From Methylobacterium sp. W2 (GTDB taxonomy: Bacteria; Pseudomonadota; Alphaproteobacteria; Rhizobiales; Beijerinckiaceae), in assembly GCF_020662345.1 (NCBI RefSeq), contig NZ_VMOA01000032.1, forward strand, positions 1 to 64,000: DNA of 64,000 nt. Reading direction: 5' to 3'. The notes beneath the pieces were generated by a model. The model was not told the DNA's origin. It saw only the letters and a list, made by a program, of their open reading frames with translations, and made no database searches. The position numbers and the translations under genes were made by a program. Every line of letters starts with the position of its first letter. Position 1 is the stretch's first letter. This document shows positions 52,469 to 63,267 of the stretch, one piece after another.

Positions 52469-53140
52469 TCAGGCCTGCGCCATCGCCGATGCAACCTCCA
52501 GCAGGGTTTCCCCAGTGAGGTCCGGCGCCTGCAGCGCCGGTGAGTACGGCACGCCACGAGCGACGTAGCCGGTCATGAGGCCCGCGATCCTGGCGCCGTG
52601 GAGGTCCCACGGATGGGTCGCGATCAGGGCCATCTCGCCGGGCTCCACCTCAGCGGCCCGTACGGCATGGTGGTAGACCTCGGCGCGCGGCTTCGAGAGC
52701 TTCACCTCCTCGACGGAGAGAACCCGCTCGACGAGACTCTCCATGCCGGCCGCGGCGAGCAGTCCCCTCGTGGTCGCGGCCGCGCCGTTGCTCAGGGCGA
52801 AGACCCGTATGCCGGCGTCCGTGAGAAGCTGGAACGCGGCCTTGGCGTCCTCGTGCGGGGGAAGTGCCTTCATCATGGCGAGCAAAGCTGTCTTGTCCTC
52901 CGGCGAGGCGGAGAGGCGATGCATGGCGAGCACTTCGTCGAGGCACCCCGACAGCACGGACTGGAAGGGCACGAAGGTGCCGGTCGCCGCCAGGGCGAAG
53001 GTGTCCCGCAACCCGGCGGTGTAGAGGAAGTCCAGGGCAAGCGGCGGCAGGCCCATCGCCACCAGTGCGGGCCGCATCGGCTCCATGCTGAACACGGTGC
53101 CGATGATGTCGAAGGCCACGGCCTTCGGGCGATGGAGCAT
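52469..53140 (-). CDS. Haloacid dehalogenase type II-like hydrolase
   Basis: ATG 53140 (MLHRPKAVAFDIIGTVF) yields 223 residues. The HAD motifs are in order: nucleophile Asp in AFDIIGTVF near 9, Ser in FALSNGAAAT, Lys in VKLSKPRAEVY and the acidic motif IATHPWDLHGARIAG. The last segment resembles (S)-2-haloacid dehalogenases, which open on 2-haloacids, but phosphatase activity is also possible. It is divergent from the YciI gene at 53269, and its own end abuts the third repeat copy. Confidence 0.87.
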   Translation of the reverse strand: MLHRPKAVAFDIIGTVFSMEPMRPALVAMGLPPLALDFLYTAGLRDTFALAATGTFVPFQSVLSGCLDEVLAMHRLSASPEDKTALLAMMKALPPHEDAKAAFQLLTDAGIRVFALSNGAAATTRGLLAAAGMESLVERVLSVEEVKLSKPRAEVYHHAVRAAEVEPGEMALIATHPWDLHGARIAGLMTGYVARGVPYSPALQAPDLTGETLLEVASAMAQA

Positions 53141-53268
53141 GACGGGTCCCCTGTCGTTGGGTGCGGGCAGGATCGGTGACGTCGAGTAACCGTCCTCACG
53201 GTCGGTGAGTTCACACGCACCGCGTCTTCGTGCTTCCATGGCCTCGATCGAGCAGGGGAGGCGAATCG

Positions 53269-53643
53269 ATGCGCGTCATGGTTCTGGTCAAGGCGACCAC
53301 CGACAGCGAGGCGGGGATCATGCCGTCCCTCGAACTGCTCACCGCCATGGGCGAATTCAACGTGGAACTCGCCAAGGCCGGCATCCTGCTCGCCGGCGAG
53401 GGGCTGCACCCGTCCGCCAAGGGCAAACGGATCGCCTTCGACGGCGCCACCCGCACGGTCAGCGACGGTCCCTTCGCCTCGACCGGGGAACTGGTGGCCG
53501 GCTTCTGGCTCTGGCAGGTCAAGGACATGGAGGAAGCGCTGGACTGGGTGAAGCGCTGTCCCAATCCGATGCTCGGCCCGAGCGAGATCGAGATCCGGCC
53601 GCTCTACGAGATGTCCGATTTCGCCGGCATCGCGGTGGGGTGA
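53269..53643 (+). CDS. YciI-like (YCII-related) small protein
   Basis: ATG 53269 follows AGGGGAGG and gives 124 residues; a longer frame exists upstream. The domain is a ferredoxin-like fold with MRVMVLVKATTDSEAG, LHPSAKGKRIAFDG and the family-typical RTVSDGPFASTGELVAGFW stretch (DGPF). DGPF-type YciI proteins often sit near sigma factors or dioxygenases, but not here. Its function is unknown. It diverges from the HAD gene across 128 bp. Confidence 0.88.
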   Translation: MRVMVLVKATTDSEAGIMPSLELLTAMGEFNVELAKAGILLAGEGLHPSAKGKRIAFDGATRTVSDGPFASTGELVAGFWLWQVKDMEEALDWVKRCPNPMLGPSEIEIRPLYEMSDFAGIAVG

Positions 53644-53670
53644 GGGGCACGACGCTCCGACCCATCTTTT

Positions 53671-53811
53671 CCGGACGCCCGCAGCGGAGCGGAGGGTGAT
53701 CCGGAACCCGGTGCAATAAGCGCCGCGTCGGCGGCTCATGACCCATCGCCCGCTCGGAGACGTCCTTCCATGGGCCGCGGATCACCCTCCGCTCACGCTC
53801 CGGGCGTCCGG
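53671..53811. repeat. Long inverted repeat between YciI gene and gyrA
   Basis: Left arm 53671-53703 and right arm 53778-53811 are reverse complements with a few mismatches (CCGGACGCCCG... to ...CGGGCGTCCGG), separated by 74 nt. The element lies in the 435-bp gap upstream of gyrA. It resembles a REP-like or MITE-like palindrome. Degenerate related sequence may occur at 46310-46450. Confidence 0.75.
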
Positions 53812-54078
53812 GGAAGGGGGTGAAGGCCGATAGCCCCGCATTCGCGGAAACCAGCCGTCGCAAGCGCTTGCGGCGCCTGGGATTTGTCGATGTGGTCGCG
53901 ATGTGTCCGGCGGTGGCGCGGCGGCAGCGGATGGCGTATGGAGAAGGCCCGAGACAGGGCGTGACGTGGACGGCCTTTTCGAGGCCACGCGGAGCGCTCC
54001 GCTCCTCACTTTCCCATGCGCCCGGCGTTCCATGCGGCCCCGGCCCGCCGGACCCGTCACAGGCAGAGATCGAAGACC

Positions 54079-56835
<2,757 letters not shown>

Positions 56836-56895
56836 ACCGAGCCCCTGAGGCGCCCGGCTTATTCGTTAAAAAAACCTTCGTTGCTCAGGATTAAG

Positions 56896-56938
56896 ATGCC
56901 GGCCAAGTCGTAAGACTTGGCCGGCATTGTCTTGTTTT
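56896..56938 (+). terminator. Rho-independent terminator of gyrA
   Basis: A perfect 14-bp stem (ATGCCGGCCAAGTC / GACTTGGCCGGCAT) with loop GTAA is followed by TGTCTTGTTTT. It lies 60 bp after the stop codon. Confidence 0.92.
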
Positions 56939-57036
56939 GCGCTGATCTTCAGTGTTGTTATCGGGTGATATCGGGCCCTCATTCGTACGGCTAAGTTCCG
57001 GTCCAGAGACAGATCGCTCGCCCCAGGATTTCAGCC

Positions 57037-57888
57037 GTGTTCAAGTCCGTTCTCCTCGCCGGTGCTGCCGCGATCCTGGCCGTTGGCGCCGCCTCCGCCG
57101 CGGACCTTCCCCGCCGCGCCGAGGCACCGGTCTTCGTGCCCGTCCCCGTCTTCACCTGGACGGGCTTCTACTTCGGCGTGAATGCCGGCTACGCCTATTC
57201 CGAGAGCGATACCGTTCGCACCACGGGCATCAACAACCTCAATTCCGGCGCTCCGAATGCTGCGAACCTCCAGGGCAATGTCGACAATCGCCTGCGTCCC
57301 GCCGCCCTCAAGCTGCCCCAGGAAGGGTTCTCCGCCGGAGCACAGATCGGCTACAACTACCAGCTGACGCCGGGCAACGGCATCGTGATCGGCATCGAGG
57401 CGGATGCCCAGTACACCGATCTCGAGACCAGCCGCGTGAACGTGGCGACCCGCACGGCGTTGCCCTCCACGCTGACGAACACGTACCGGTCCGATCTGCA
57501 GTATCTCGGAACGGTGCGCGGCCGCGTCGGCTACGCCTTCGACAAGGTCATGGTCTACGGCACGGGCGGTTTCGCCTATGGCGGCATCGAGCAGAGCGTC
57601 AGCTTCCAGACCGGCGCGCCGGTGACCTATGCCGGCGCGCGCTCCACCATGGAGACCGGTTACGCCTATGGCGGCGGCATCGAATATGCCCTTCCCACCG
57701 ATTCGTTCCTGAACTTCTTCCGTTCCAGCGCCGTCACGCTGAAGGCCGAATACCTCCGCTACGACCTCGGCAGCCGCAACCTCCTCGTCGCCTCCACGGG
57801 CGGTCCGGGCATCGGCTACAACGCGGTCTTCAAGACCGAGGGCGCCATCGCCCGCGCCGGCCTGAACTACAAGTTCGGCAGCTACTAG
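57037..57888 (+). CDS. Outer-membrane beta-barrel protein, Omp25/31-like
   Basis: The gene starts at GTG 57037 (283 residues). A signal peptide ends at ASA near residue 22. The mature chain begins ADLPRRAEAPVFVPVPVFTWTGFYFGVNAGYAYS, the standard lead of rhizobial Omp25/Omp31-type barrels. Strands alternate through the protein, with LGTVRGRVGYAFDKVMVYGTGG and a final AGLNYKFGSY that ends in an aromatic residue, as outer-membrane insertion requires. It is likely an abundant surface protein. It stands alone, ended by its own terminator. Confidence 0.88.
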   Translation: MFKSVLLAGAAAILAVGAASAADLPRRAEAPVFVPVPVFTWTGFYFGVNAGYAYSESDTVRTTGINNLNSGAPNAANLQGNVDNRLRPAALKLPQEGFSAGAQIGYNYQLTPGNGIVIGIEADAQYTDLETSRVNVATRTALPSTLTNTYRSDLQYLGTVRGRVGYAFDKVMVYGTGGFAYGGIEQSVSFQTGAPVTYAGARSTMETGYAYGGGIEYALPTDSFLNFFRSSAVTLKAEYLRYDLGSRNLLVASTGGPGIGYNAVFKTEGAIARAGLNYKFGSY

Positions 57889-57957
57889 GATCGCGTGGGG
57901 CTCAGCCCCGCGTTATCCCGATTGCTGAAACACCAGACTTCGCAGACCGAAACTTCG

Positions 57958-57990
57958 GGCGGGCGCTCCTTTGGAGCCTCCGCCGTTTTT
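57958..57990 (+). terminator. Rho-independent terminator of the barrel protein gene
   Basis: GGCGG and GCTCC pair with GGAGC and CCGCC across a small internal loop, with loop TTT, then GTTTTT. It sits 70 bp after the stop codon and ahead of coaD. Confidence 0.7.
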
Positions 57991-58083
57991 CGTGCCGCGC
58001 CGGGGTGGCGGGGCGGACCGCCACCGCAATGGGATGCGCCGAGCGGTTCCGTTTCGAGGCGAAATGCTCTACGCCCACGGGTA

Positions 58084-58584
58084 ATGATCCGCACCGCGCT
58101 CTACGCCGGCTCCTTCGACCCGGTCACGAACGGACACCTCGACGTCATCCGTCAGGCGTGCCGTCTCGTTCAGCACCTCGTGATCGCCATCGGCGTGCAT
58201 CCGGGCAAGGCCCCCATGTTCTCGCCGGACGAGCGGGCCGACCTCCTGCGGGTGACCTGCGCGCCCCTGGCCGAGATCGAAGGCGCCAGCCTCGACATCG
58301 TCACCTTCGACGATCTGGCAGTGTCGGCGGCACGGCGCTCGGGCGCCAGCATCTTCATCCGCGGTCTGCGCGACGGCACGGATCTCGATTACGAGATGCA
58401 GCTCGCCGGCATGAACGGCGCCATGGCGCCCGAAGTGCAGACGGTGTTCCTGCCCGCCTCCACCGGCGTACGCCCGATCACCGCCACCCTGGTGCGGCAG
58501 ATCGCGGCCATGGGGGGCGACGTCTCCCCCTTCGTCCCGCCCCTCGTGGCCGAACGGCTCGCCGCGCGATTCGCGAAAGCCTGA
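58084..58584 (+). CDS. coaD: Phosphopantetheine adenylyltransferase
   Basis: CoaD transfers AMP from ATP to 4'-phosphopantetheine in coenzyme A synthesis. ATG 58084 gives 166 residues, the family length; a longer frame upstream is not supported. The nucleotidyltransferase motif reads [15 protein letters not shown] at residues 8-22, and the segment [21 protein letters not shown] near 93 is diagnostic. The usual SSxxVRE motif is [16 protein letters not shown] here. It is the first gene of a run with the two cyclophilins. Confidence 0.94.
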   Translation: MIRTALYAGSFDPVTNGHLDVIRQACRLVQHLVIAIGVHPGKAPMFSPDERADLLRVTCAPLAEIEGASLDIVTFDDLAVSAARRSGASIFIRGLRDGTDLDYEMQLAGMNGAMAPEVQTVFLPASTGVRPITATLVRQIAAMGGDVSPFVPPLVAERLAARFAKA

Positions 58585-58628
58585 TCCCCTTCACCCACCT
58601 CCTTCAACGGACCGGAGACCGCCCACCC

Positions 58629-59195
58629 ATGACTCATCGGACCATCCATCGTCGGACCGCCTTCCTGTCCCTGGCGCTCGCCGCCCTGATCGGCCTGTCG
58701 CCCATGGCGCAGGCCGCCGACGACAACACGGTCTATCTCGACACCAAGGATGGCCGCGTCACCATCGAGCTGCGCCCGGACCTCGCACCGCAGCACGTGG
58801 CCCAGCTCAAGACCCTCATCAAGAAGGGCTTCTACGACGGGCTGAAGTTCCACCGCGTCATGGACGGCTTCATGGCCCAGACCGGCGACCCGAAGGGCAA
58901 CGGCACCGGCGGCTCGTCCCTGCCGAACATCCCGGCCGAGTTCTCGCAATCCCCGTTCCGCCGCGGCACCCTCGGCATGGCCCGCTCGTCCGATCCGAAC
59001 TCGGCGAACTCCCAGTTCTTCATCTGCCTCGGCGACGCGCCGTTCCTGAACGGTCAGTACACCGTGATCGGGCTCGTCTCCTCCGGCATGGAGGCCGTCG
59101 ACAAGATCAAGAAGGCGGCCCCCGGTGCTGCCGGCGGCGCGGTCCAGAACCCGGACAAGATCGTGAAGATGCAGATGGCTCAAGGCGCGAAATGA
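58629..59195 (+). CDS. Periplasmic peptidyl-prolyl isomerase (cyclophilin)
   Basis: The 188-residue protein has a signal peptide (MTHRTIHRRTAFLSLALAAL, cleavage after AQA near 30) and a cyclophilin domain. Active-site parts are KFHRVMDGFMAQTGDP (Arg of FHR) and SANSQFFICLGDAPFLNGQY. It speeds cis-trans proline isomerisation in exported proteins. The stop overlaps the next gene's start (ATGA). Its cytoplasmic paralogue is two genes downstream. Confidence 0.93.
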   Translation: MTHRTIHRRTAFLSLALAALIGLSPMAQAADDNTVYLDTKDGRVTIELRPDLAPQHVAQLKTLIKKGFYDGLKFHRVMDGFMAQTGDPKGNGTGGSSLPNIPAEFSQSPFRRGTLGMARSSDPNSANSQFFICLGDAPFLNGQYTVIGLVSSGMEAVDKIKKAAPGAAGGAVQNPDKIVKMQMAQGAK

Positions 59196-59692
59196 GCGGA
59201 GGTTCGACAGTGAGGCGCCCGACGCGCCTCGCCGTCGTTGCGTCGGCGGTCGCCATCGCGTTCGGAGCGGCCTTTACCGGGGCCGCCATCGCCGGTGCAG
59301 GCCTGCCGTTGACACGGCCCGAGCCCCTGCTCTCCACGGTGCAGGCCCCGGAGGGCGGCATCGCCGCCGGCCCGGCCGACACGCTCCAGGAGCTCTATCC
59401 CCGGCTCGCCGCCTGCTGGGAGGTGCCGCAGGGCCTCGCCGGTTTCCCGCGCACCGAGATCACCGCCCGCTTCGCCCTCCGCCGCGACGGGTCCGTCATC
59501 GGCGAACCGCGCATCACGTTCTCGATGCAGAATGCCGATCAGCGCGGCAGGGACATCCTGACCCGCTCAACCCTCGACGCGATCCGGCGCTGCACGCCGG
59601 TCGCGATCACGCCGGCGCTCGGCGCCGCCATCGCGGGGCGTCCCATCGCCCTGCGATTCATCTACCAAGGTCCCCAGGGACAAGGAGTCTGA
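59192..59692 (+). CDS. Periplasmic protein of unknown function between two cyclophilin genes
   Basis: ATG 59192 overlaps the upstream stop; 166 residues. A signal-like helix (LAVVASAVAIAFGAAFTGAAIA) leads to a domain with PRLAACWEVPQ, TEITARFALRRDGSVIGEP and ALGAAIAGRPIALRF, and Cys in AACWE and RRCTP. The strand pattern ITARFALRRDGSV-IRRCTP is reminiscent of TonB C-terminal-like modules (TolA/TonB fold), but the match is weak. The tight coupling to the PPIases suggests a shared envelope task. Function unknown. Confidence 0.72.
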   Translation: MSGGSTVRRPTRLAVVASAVAIAFGAAFTGAAIAGAGLPLTRPEPLLSTVQAPEGGIAAGPADTLQELYPRLAACWEVPQGLAGFPRTEITARFALRRDGSVIGEPRITFSMQNADQRGRDILTRSTLDAIRRCTPVAITPALGAAIAGRPIALRFIYQGPQGQGV

Positions 59693-59695
59693 CCC

Positions 59696-60154
59696 ATGGC
59701 CGATACCGAAACCCTCATCCTCGAAACCACCAAGGGCCGCGTCGTCATCGGGCTGCGCCCGGACCTCGCCCCCAACCATGTGGAGCGCCTGAAGACGCTG
59801 GCCGGGCAGGGCTTCTATGACGGCGTGCCGTTCCACCGCGTCATCGACGGGTTCATGGCCCAGACCGGCGACCCCACCGGCACCGGCTCGGGCGGTTCCG
59901 ATCTGCCGGACCTGAAAGCGGAGTTCAACGACGAGCCGCATGTGCGCGGCACCTGCTCCATGGCCCGCACCAACTTCCCGCATTCGGCCAATTCGCAGTT
60001 CTTCCTCTGCTTCGGCGACGCCCGCTTCCTCGACAAGCAATACACCGTCTGGGGCAAGGTGACCGAAGGCATGGACGTGGTCGACAGCCTCAACAAGGGC
60101 GAGCCGCCGCGCTCGCCGGACAAGATCGTCAAGGCCACCGTCGGCGCGGCTTGA
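59696..60154 (+). CDS. Cytoplasmic peptidyl-prolyl isomerase (cyclophilin)
   Basis: The 152-residue cyclophilin starts MADTETLILETTKGRVV and lacks a signal peptide. Active-site segments are PFHRVIDGFMAQTGDP and SANSQFFLCFGDARFLDKQY. It is close to the periplasmic copy two genes upstream, consistent with an old duplication. A perfect terminator follows, ending the coaD-to-ppi unit. Confidence 0.93.
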   Translation: MADTETLILETTKGRVVIGLRPDLAPNHVERLKTLAGQGFYDGVPFHRVIDGFMAQTGDPTGTGSGGSDLPDLKAEFNDEPHVRGTCSMARTNFPHSANSQFFLCFGDARFLDKQYTVWGKVTEGMDVVDSLNKGEPPRSPDKIVKATVGAA

Positions 60155-60175
60155 ACCGATCGGGCGATCGATGAC

Positions 60176-60217
60176 AAGGGCGTCCGCGCATCACCTGCGC
60201 GGACGCCCTTTCTCGTT
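60176..60217 (+). terminator. Rho-independent terminator after the cyclophilin gene
   Basis: A perfect 15-bp stem (AAGGGCGTCCGCGCA / TGCGCGGACGCCCTT) with a 5-nt loop is followed by TCTCGTTT. Confidence 0.92.
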
Positions 60218-60282
60218 TGGACACGTCGCTTCTGCGCGTTACATGAAAATCGCTGTTTTCCTGTAACGGGCAGAGGCGAGCC

Positions 60283-61371
60283 ATGCCGTCCATCGATGCC
60301 GCCGCGCAGACGGTCTTCGCCGATCTCAATCAGCGTTGCGCCGATGCGGAGTTCGACCGCGACTTTCCCGAGAACGGCAGGTTCATCAGGCGCACCATCA
60401 AGGCGCGTGAATACTGGTACTACCAGGGCTACGATGCCGCCACCGGAACGAAATCCAATCGCTATGTCGGCACGGTGGCGGATCCCGAGACGACACGGCG
60501 AGTCGAGGCCCATGACCGCCAGCGGATCGATTACCGCACCCGCATCGACGCGGTTCGCATGTTGCGCAGCGCCGGGTTTCCGGCGGCGGACGCCCTGACA
60601 GGCCGGGTCGTCGAACGTCTGGCGCAGGCAGGCTTCTTTCGCCTGCGCGGAGTTCTGGTGGGCACGGTGGCGTTCCAGACCTTTCCGGGCCTCGTCGGAG
60701 AGCGCCCGACGAGGGCGCTCAGGACCGGCGACATCGATCTCGCGCAGGATTACGGCATCTCGGTCGCGATCGGGGAGAGCATGTCTCCCGTCCAGGAGGA
60801 ACTCCAGGCCGTGGATGCGAGCTTCCGTCCGGTGCCCAACCTGTCGCGACCGGACCGCACGAGCGCATTCGTGAACGCCAGCGGGTTTCGGGTCGAGTTT
60901 CTGGTGTCGAACCGCGGCTCCGACGAGGTGACCGGTGCGCCCGTCTTGATGCCGGCCCTCGGCGGTGTCAGCGCCCAGCCGCTTCGCTATCTCGATTTCC
61001 TGATCAGGAATCCGGTCCGCTCGACACTTCTCCATGCCGGCGGGATCTCCGTCACGGTGCCGGCTCCAGAGCGCTACGCCGTCCACAAACTCATCGTGGC
61101 GAACGAGCGGACCGAGCGTGAGAAACAGGCGAAGGACCTGACCCAGGCGGGCTTCCTGATCGAGGCCCTGGCCCGGAACCAGCCCGTCGCCCTGGCGGCC
61201 TCCTGGGTCGAGGCGTGGAACCGAGGCCCGACCTGGCGCCGTCATCTCGAGACGGGACTGTCGCGGCTCGATGAGGCTGGGCGCATCGCCGTCGCGGGAG
61301 CCGTCGGGGCGCATGGCGGGATACTGGGCTACGAGCCGACGCAGGTCGGGTTTCCCGCGTCCCTCCCGTAG
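60283..61371 (+). CDS. GSU2403-type nucleotidyltransferase-fold protein
   Basis: This 362-residue protein has a DNA-polymerase-beta-like nucleotidyltransferase core at residues 120-160: RGVLVGTVAFQTFPG then RTGDIDLAQD, giving the hG[GST] and DxD-type motifs. Before it lie an Arg/Tyr-rich helical part (TIKAREYWYYQGY); after it come YRYLDFLIRNP-like and PERYAVHKLIVANERTE segments and helices. The family is uncharacterised; nucleotidyltransferase-fold proteins can modify proteins or RNA or act in defence. No toxin-antitoxin partner is adjacent. An RBS (AGAGGCGAG) precedes the ATG. Confidence 0.75.
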   Translation: MPSIDAAAQTVFADLNQRCADAEFDRDFPENGRFIRRTIKAREYWYYQGYDAATGTKSNRYVGTVADPETTRRVEAHDRQRIDYRTRIDAVRMLRSAGFPAADALTGRVVERLAQAGFFRLRGVLVGTVAFQTFPGLVGERPTRALRTGDIDLAQDYGISVAIGESMSPVQEELQAVDASFRPVPNLSRPDRTSAFVNASGFRVEFLVSNRGSDEVTGAPVLMPALGGVSAQPLRYLDFLIRNPVRSTLLHAGGISVTVPAPERYAVHKLIVANERTEREKQAKDLTQAGFLIEALARNQPVALAASWVEAWNRGPTWRRHLETGLSRLDEAGRIAVAGAVGAHGGILGYEPTQVGFPASLP

Positions 61372-61415
61372 CGGCCCGCGCAAAGCTCTCTCCGCGTCGC
61401 GTCCCGGACGTCGTT

Positions 61416-62162
61416 CTATCCCGCCTCACCCATCCCGTCGCGAGGCTCGCCCGCCGTCTCAATCCCTCCGGTCCCGGGTCTCGGCGGCAGGACCACCACC
61501 TTCGTTCCGATCGCGACGCGGGCATAGAGGTCGATGACGTCCTGGTCGACCATCCGAATGCAGCCCGACGAGACCGCCTGGCCGATCGTGTAGGGTTCGA
61601 GGGTGCCGTGGATCCGGTAGAGCGTGTCCCGGCCGTCGACCCAGAGATAGAGCCCCCGCGCGCCGACGGGGTTGGCCTTGCCGCTGGCAATGCCGCGGCC
61701 GCTCCGAAGCGGTGACAGCATTCCCACGATGTCGGGGCGCCGGGCGATCATCTCCCGGGTCGGATACCAATCCGGCCATTCCTGCTTCGCACCGACCCGC
61801 GCGACGCCGGACCAGGTCATTCCCTCGGCGCCGACACCGACGCCGTAGCGCCGGGCCCGTCCACCGGGTTCGACCAGGTACAGGTAGCGAGCCGCCGTAT
61901 CGACCACGATGGTGCCGACCGGCTCCGACGTGACGTAATCGACCTCGCGCCGCAGATAGGCCGGGTCGATCCGCGTCGTATCCACCGCCTCCACCGGAAA
62001 GGGCTCCGCATTCAGGGCGGCATAGCCGCTGGGCGGAGCGTCACTGGACCGCCTTCGGGCAAGATCCACGTCGAGACCCGGTCTCGCGACACAGCCGCCG
62101 AGAACGAGAACGGTCATCGCCTGTGTCAGGAGGATGCGGATTGACGAGAGGGGGAGGGTCAT
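61416..62162 (-). CDS. L,D-transpeptidase (YkuD) lipoprotein
   Basis: ATG 62162 gives 248 residues; the frame upstream belongs to the mobA relic. A lipobox VLVLGGC (Cys near 24) anchors it to a membrane. The YkuD domain covers about residues 85-235, with HGTLEPYTIGQAVSSGCIRM holding the catalytic His and Cys near residue 200. It crosslinks peptidoglycan or tethers envelope proteins by 3-3 bonds. It is convergent with the nucleotidyltransferase-fold gene, 44 bp apart. Confidence 0.9.
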   Translation of the reverse strand: MTLPLSSIRILLTQAMTVLVLGGCVARPGLDVDLARRRSSDAPPSGYAALNAEPFPVEAVDTTRIDPAYLRREVDYVTSEPVGTIVVDTAARYLYLVEPGGRARRYGVGVGAEGMTWSGVARVGAKQEWPDWYPTREMIARRPDIVGMLSPLRSGRGIASGKANPVGARGLYLWVDGRDTLYRIHGTLEPYTIGQAVSSGCIRMVDQDVIDLYARVAIGTKVVVLPPRPGTGGIETAGEPRDGMGEAG

Positions 62163-62282
62163 GGTCGCTGCCGAGAGAGGTCGTGCAGGCTCGATCCCAT
62201 CCACGTCGAATCTATGGCCAAGCTTGGCCTCGGATGGGGCCGATCCACGTCGGCACCGGGGCGTCGCTCTGCACTGGTGAGG

Positions 62283-62440
62283 TTCCGCCATCGCCAGATC
62301 CACCGGCGGGTCGATGGTGAGGACGGGATCGGCTGGGTCCGTCGGCCAATCCACCGCAACGGCACCGTGCCGCGCTCGAAACGCGAAGCGCGCAGGGGCG
62401 CCGCCCGGAGCGCGACGGTGACATGCTCGCGCCCGACAGA
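62283..62440 (-). pseudogene. Decayed fragment of a mobA C-terminus
   Basis: The minus-strand reading RHGAVAVDWPTDPADPVL then DPPVDLAMAE matches the end of intact MobA (RHGAVAVDWPVDPVDPFL, MPEDLAMAE) encoded at 63268-63876. A second frame nearby reads GREHVTVALRAAP against MobA GREHFTVALWAVS, so a frame shift and a short deletion separate the parts. The 5' two thirds of the gene are missing. It is a relic of duplication. Confidence 0.85.
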
Positions 62441-62562
62441 TCGAGCGTCTCGGCTTCCCATGCGCAATCGCGCTCGTGACCCTGTTTTGCTTCAAAGCCT
62501 GTTGGATGAGATTTCTCGGCGGATGCTCACGCAGAGTTGATCATCCCAGCAGACCACCCCAT

Positions 62563-62664
62563 CCTGAGGTGCGCTTTGCTTGAGCAAAGGGCTTTGAGGG
62601 AGCGCTCCAGACACCAGGGCGATCCCCGGAAGGCTCCTTCGAGGCCGCTACGCGGCACCTCAGG
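62563..62664. repeat. Intergenic inverted-repeat element with CCTGAGGTGC ends
   Basis: CCTGAGGTGC at 62563 and GCACCTCAGG at 62655-62664 are exact inverted ends of a 102-bp segment that also contains TTGCTTGAGCAA and a CCTTCGAGGC core. Elements with these ends are widespread in Methylobacterium and related genomes. It sits between the mobA relic and the DUF6894 gene. Confidence 0.7.
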
Positions 62665-62772
62665 AAGAGGTAAAGCCTTGGATAGACACCTCAAACAGGC
62701 TTTGAGCGGCCAGCAACCGACATCATCGACCTCGCGCGAAGCCGAAGGTTCCGAGCCCACCCCGAGGCCGCA

Positions 62773-63012
62773 CTATCGGATCAGCCAAGTCCCCGTATAG
62801 ACGAGCGCCGCCAGATAGACGGCTTTGCCGTCCTCGTCCGTCACCAGTACCGTGAGTGCCTGGCGTTCGCCATCCTTGGGCACTTCGTCCGCGGCCACGG
62901 CCGGAAGCAGCGTCTTGGCCTCGAGCACGGCGGCCTGCAGGTCGGCGCACAGAACGCCCTCTTCGTCGCGCTCGTTTCGACCGTCGTTGATATCAAAAAA
63001 GTAGCGAGGCAC
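62773..63012 (-). CDS. DUF6894 family small protein
   Basis: GTG 63012 (VPRYFFDINDGRNERDEEG) is preceded by GGAGAG and gives 79 residues; a longer frame to 63156 has no support. The domain is the DUF6894 type common in Methylobacterium and Bradyrhizobium: PRYFFDI, DEEGVLCADLQAAVLEA, DGERQALTVLVTDEDG and AALVYTGTW. The function is unknown. Small size and stand-alone arrangement are typical. Confidence 0.88.
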   Translation of the reverse strand: MPRYFFDINDGRNERDEEGVLCADLQAAVLEAKTLLPAVAADEVPKDGERQALTVLVTDEDGKAVYLAALVYTGTWLIR

Positions 63013-63267
63013 AGGGCTCTCCACGCATCGAAGGCGGGAGCGCACATCGTCTCTCAAGCGCGGAAGGCCGAGGGCAGAGCCGCGATCATTCGATCTTACA
63101 GCAGGCCGGAGGGAAACGCACTCGACAAATAGGGCCATTACTTGGGATTTTACCAATCCCGGGTTGGCAACCGCCTCGTCTTATTGACACATTATCTGAC
63201 CGTTCATCGTTTTCGGGGGCACCGGCCTCGCGTCGAATCTCCGCCATCGTCAGACGGTCCGCCCCGA

